A DNA stretch of 7,673 bases. It comes from an uncultured Vogesella sp. GTDB taxonomy: Bacteria > Pseudomonadota > Gammaproteobacteria > Burkholderiales > Chromobacteriaceae. The number at the start of each line of letters is the position of its first letter. The first letter of the stretch is position 1. The notes below the pieces were generated by a model. The model searched no databases. It worked only from the letters and a program-made list of their open reading frames with translations, and was not told where the DNA came from. Location: positions 1 to 7,673 of the forward strand of contig CAMLGD010000161.1 of NCBI GenBank assembly GCA_946479405.1, written 5' to 3'. This document shows, piece after piece, positions 5,879-7,673 of the stretch. The translations under genes and the position numbers were made by a program.

Positions 5879-7672
5879 ATGCGACATTACGCTCATCCCT
5901 CGACCCCGGCGCCAGCCGACCGCAACGACCTGCAAACCCTGAAAACCCTGCTGCCCTATCTGTGGCGCTTCAAGTGGCGCGTGCTGCTGGCACTGGTCTG
6001 CTTGGTGTCGGCCAAGGTGGCTGGCGTGATGACGCCGCTGTACCTGAAGGACATCGTCGATCAGCTGTCGATCCGTAACGTAGTGCTGGCGCTGCCGGTG
6101 CTGGCGCTGGCCGGTTATGGCCTGGGGCGCTTGCTGTCCAGCGTGTTGGGCGAATTGCGCGATGCCATTTTCGCCCGCGTGGTGCAGGGGGCGGTACGCA
6201 GCGTGGCACGTGAGGTGTTTGCCCATTTGTTTCGCCTGTCGCTGCGCTTCCATCTGGAGCGTCAGACTGGCGGCATGAGTCGCGATATCGAGCGCGGTAC
6301 CAAGGGCATCGGTTTTCTGCTGAACTTTACCGTGTTCAACATCCTGCCGACGCTGGTGGAAATCACCCTGGTGGTGGGCATTCTGCTGCACCGTTACAAC
6401 GTCTGGTTCGCGGTGGTGACCTTCGGCACCATTGCCATCTACATCGCTTTCACGCTGCTGGTCACCGAGTGGCGCACGGTGTTCCGTCGCAGCATGAACG
6501 ATCTGGATTCCAAGGCCAACAGCAAGGCCATCGATGCCTTGTTGAACTACGAAACGGTGAAATACTTCGGCAACGAGCGCTACGAAAACCAGCGTTACGA
6601 CAGCAATCTGGCGTCCTGGGAGCAGTCCGCCATCAAGAACCAAGTGTCGCTGTCGGCATTGAATGCCGGACAGGGCACCATCATCGCCACCGGCGTCACG
6701 CTGGTGATGTGGTTGGCCGCACGCGGCGTGGTCAGTGGCGAGATGACGGTGGGCGACGTGGTGCTGGTGGCGACCTTCCTGACACAGCTGTGGTCGCCGC
6801 TGCACTTCCTCGGCTTTGTCTATCGCGAGATCAAGCATTCGCTGGCCGACATGGAGCGCATGTTTACCCTGCTGAACGTGGGGGCGGAAGTGGCGGACCG
6901 GCCGCAGGCGCAGACGCTGGCCAGTCGCGATGTGCATATCCGCTTTGACGTGGTGAACTTTGGCTACGATACCAAGCGCCAGATCCTGCACGACGTCAGC
7001 TTCGAGATTCCCGCCGGCCATACCGTGGCAGTGGTCGGTGCCAGCGGTGCCGGCAAATCCACGCTGTCACGGCTGCTGTTCCGCTTCTACGACGTGAGCG
7101 GCGGCAGTATCCGCTTTAACGGCGTGGATAGCCGCGAGCTGACGCAGGACAGTCTGCGCGCCCATATCGGCATCGTGCCGCAGGATACCGTGCTGTTTAA
7201 CGACAGCATCTATTACAACATCGCCTATGGCCGGCCAGCCGCCAGCCGCGAGGAGGTGATCGAGGCGGCGAAATCGGCGCACATCCACGATTTTGTGATG
7301 AGTTTGCCCGATGGCTACGACACCACGGTGGGGGAGCGTGGCCTGAAGCTGTCCGGCGGCGAAAAGCAGCGGGTGGCGATTGCGCGCACCATTCTGAAAA
7401 ACCCGCCAGTGCTGGTGTTCGACGAAGCCACCAGCGCGCTGGATTCGCACACCGAAAAGGCGATTCAGGCCGAGCTGATGAGCATTGCCGCCAACCGTAC
7501 CACGCTGATCATTGCGCATCGGCTGTCCACCATTGCCGATGCCGACTGCATTCTGGTGATGGAGCAGGGGCGCATCGTCGAGCGTGGTAGCCACCGCGAG
7601 CTGCTGGCGAGCGACGGGCGTTATGCGCAAATGTGGCGCCTGCAGCAGGAGGGGGAGCCGGAGCCGGCCTGA
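5879..7672 (+). CDS. Atm1-family ABC exporter (fused membrane and ATPase domains)
   Basis: This is an inner-membrane half-transporter that would work as a homodimer. Bacterial and mitochondrial Atm1 proteins export glutathione compounds: glutathione disulfide, metal-glutathione conjugates or, in mitochondria, a sulfur species for Fe-S assembly. The 597-aa protein has six predicted membrane helices, roughly 34-54, 68-92, 146-170, 173-196, 262-284 and 292-316. SRDIERGTKGI (134-144) and NYETVKYFGNE (223-233) are typical of Atm1 rather than MsbA. The ATPase domain has Walker A GASGAGKST (387-395), Q-loop Q435, signature LSGGEKQ (491-497), Walker B VLVFDEAT (511-518) with catalytic E516, D-loop SALD (519-522) and switch H547, so it should be active. 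ATG 5879 suits the family N-terminus, ending NDLQTLKTLLPYLW; no Shine-Dalgarno is visible. The stop is at 7670-7672, so the gene is complete. Its terminator lies outside the window. Confidence 0.93.
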   Translation: MRHYAHPSTPAPADRNDLQTLKTLLPYLWRFKWRVLLALVCLVSAKVAGVMTPLYLKDIVDQLSIRNVVLALPVLALAGYGLGRLLSSVLGELRDAIFARVVQGAVRSVAREVFAHLFRLSLRFHLERQTGGMSRDIERGTKGIGFLLNFTVFNILPTLVEITLVVGILLHRYNVWFAVVTFGTIAIYIAFTLLVTEWRTVFRRSMNDLDSKANSKAIDALLNYETVKYFGNERYENQRYDSNLASWEQSAIKNQVSLSALNAGQGTIIATGVTLVMWLAARGVVSGEMTVGDVVLVATFLTQLWSPLHFLGFVYREIKHSLADMERMFTLLNVGAEVADRPQAQTLASRDVHIRFDVVNFGYDTKRQILHDVSFEIPAGHTVAVVGASGAGKSTLSRLLFRFYDVSGGSIRFNGVDSRELTQDSLRAHIGIVPQDTVLFNDSIYYNIAYGRPAASREEVIEAAKSAHIHDFVMSLPDGYDTTVGERGLKLSGGEKQRVAIARTILKNPPVLVFDEATSALDSHTEKAIQAELMSIAANRTTLIIAHRLSTIADADCILVMEQGRIVERGSHRELLASDGRYAQMWRLQQEGEPEPA

Positions 7673-7673
7673 G

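Noticed and set aside
5825..7021. - strand frame of 398 codons opposite the ABC exporter
   Set aside because: Antisense to a complete Atm1-type protein with all its motifs. Gln/His-rich shadow.
1..7673. CRISPR arrays, insertion sequences, tRNA genes, DNA uptake sequences of the GCCGTCTGAA type
   Set aside because: I saw no regularly spaced repeats, transposase motifs, cloverleaf sequence or copies of the Neisseria uptake sequence on either strand by eye.

Overview
The window is ordinary chromosomal DNA of high G+C content from a Gram-negative bacterium, most likely a betaproteobacterium. The Neisseriales/Chromobacteriaceae are my best guess. The evidence is the divergent apaG / rpe pair, the rpe, gph and trpE genes on one strand, an Atm1-type exporter and a lipobox protein. 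The lineage call is inference from gene content and protein feel, not from a search. There are seven complete protein-coding genes. I see no tRNA, rRNA, insertion sequence, CRISPR or prophage.

Layout, left to right. At 1-46 the last codons of an unidentified + strand gene enter the window. trpE (anthranilate synthase component I) lies on the - strand at 244-1707 and ends in a textbook intrinsic terminator at 191-220. The 204-base gap upstream of trpE holds the terminator of gph (1870-1898) and then a short - strand reading frame (1775-1840) ending in Trp-Arg-Trp-Gln-Tyr-stop. This is a candidate Trp-sensing leader peptide. gph (phosphoglycolate phosphatase) follows on the - strand at 1912-2607. 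A predicted lipoprotein of unknown function is on the + strand at 2723-3850. A perfect 14-bp inverted repeat at 3851-3880 serves as a shared terminator between it and a convergent short-chain dehydrogenase/reductase (3906-4631, -). The SDR start codon overlaps the stop codon of rpe (ribulose-phosphate 3-epimerase, 4628-5314, -) as ATGA. apaG is divergent on the + strand at 5426-5803, followed by an Atm1-family ABC exporter at 5879-7672 that ends one base before the window does.

How the genes work together. In many proteobacteria rpe, gph and trpE sit in a row, often followed by trpG, trpD and trpC. Here the row is broken into at least three transcription units. rpe is coupled to the SDR. gph has its own promoter-like box and its own terminator. 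trpE has its own leader and terminator and no trpG beside it. trpE consumes chorismate and Rpe feeds the pentose phosphate pathway; Gph clears 2-phosphoglycolate. The SDR and lipoprotein sit where the ancestral row would be uninterrupted and are the accessory part of the window.

The most interesting signal is the possible tryptophan-responsive leader of trpE, with two mutually exclusive RNA pairings downstream of tandem Trp codons. It lacks a clear Shine-Dalgarno sequence and lacks the U-tract of a classical attenuator. If it is real, the mechanism is non-standard or the leader has decayed. I see no multi-gene system that looks undescribed.
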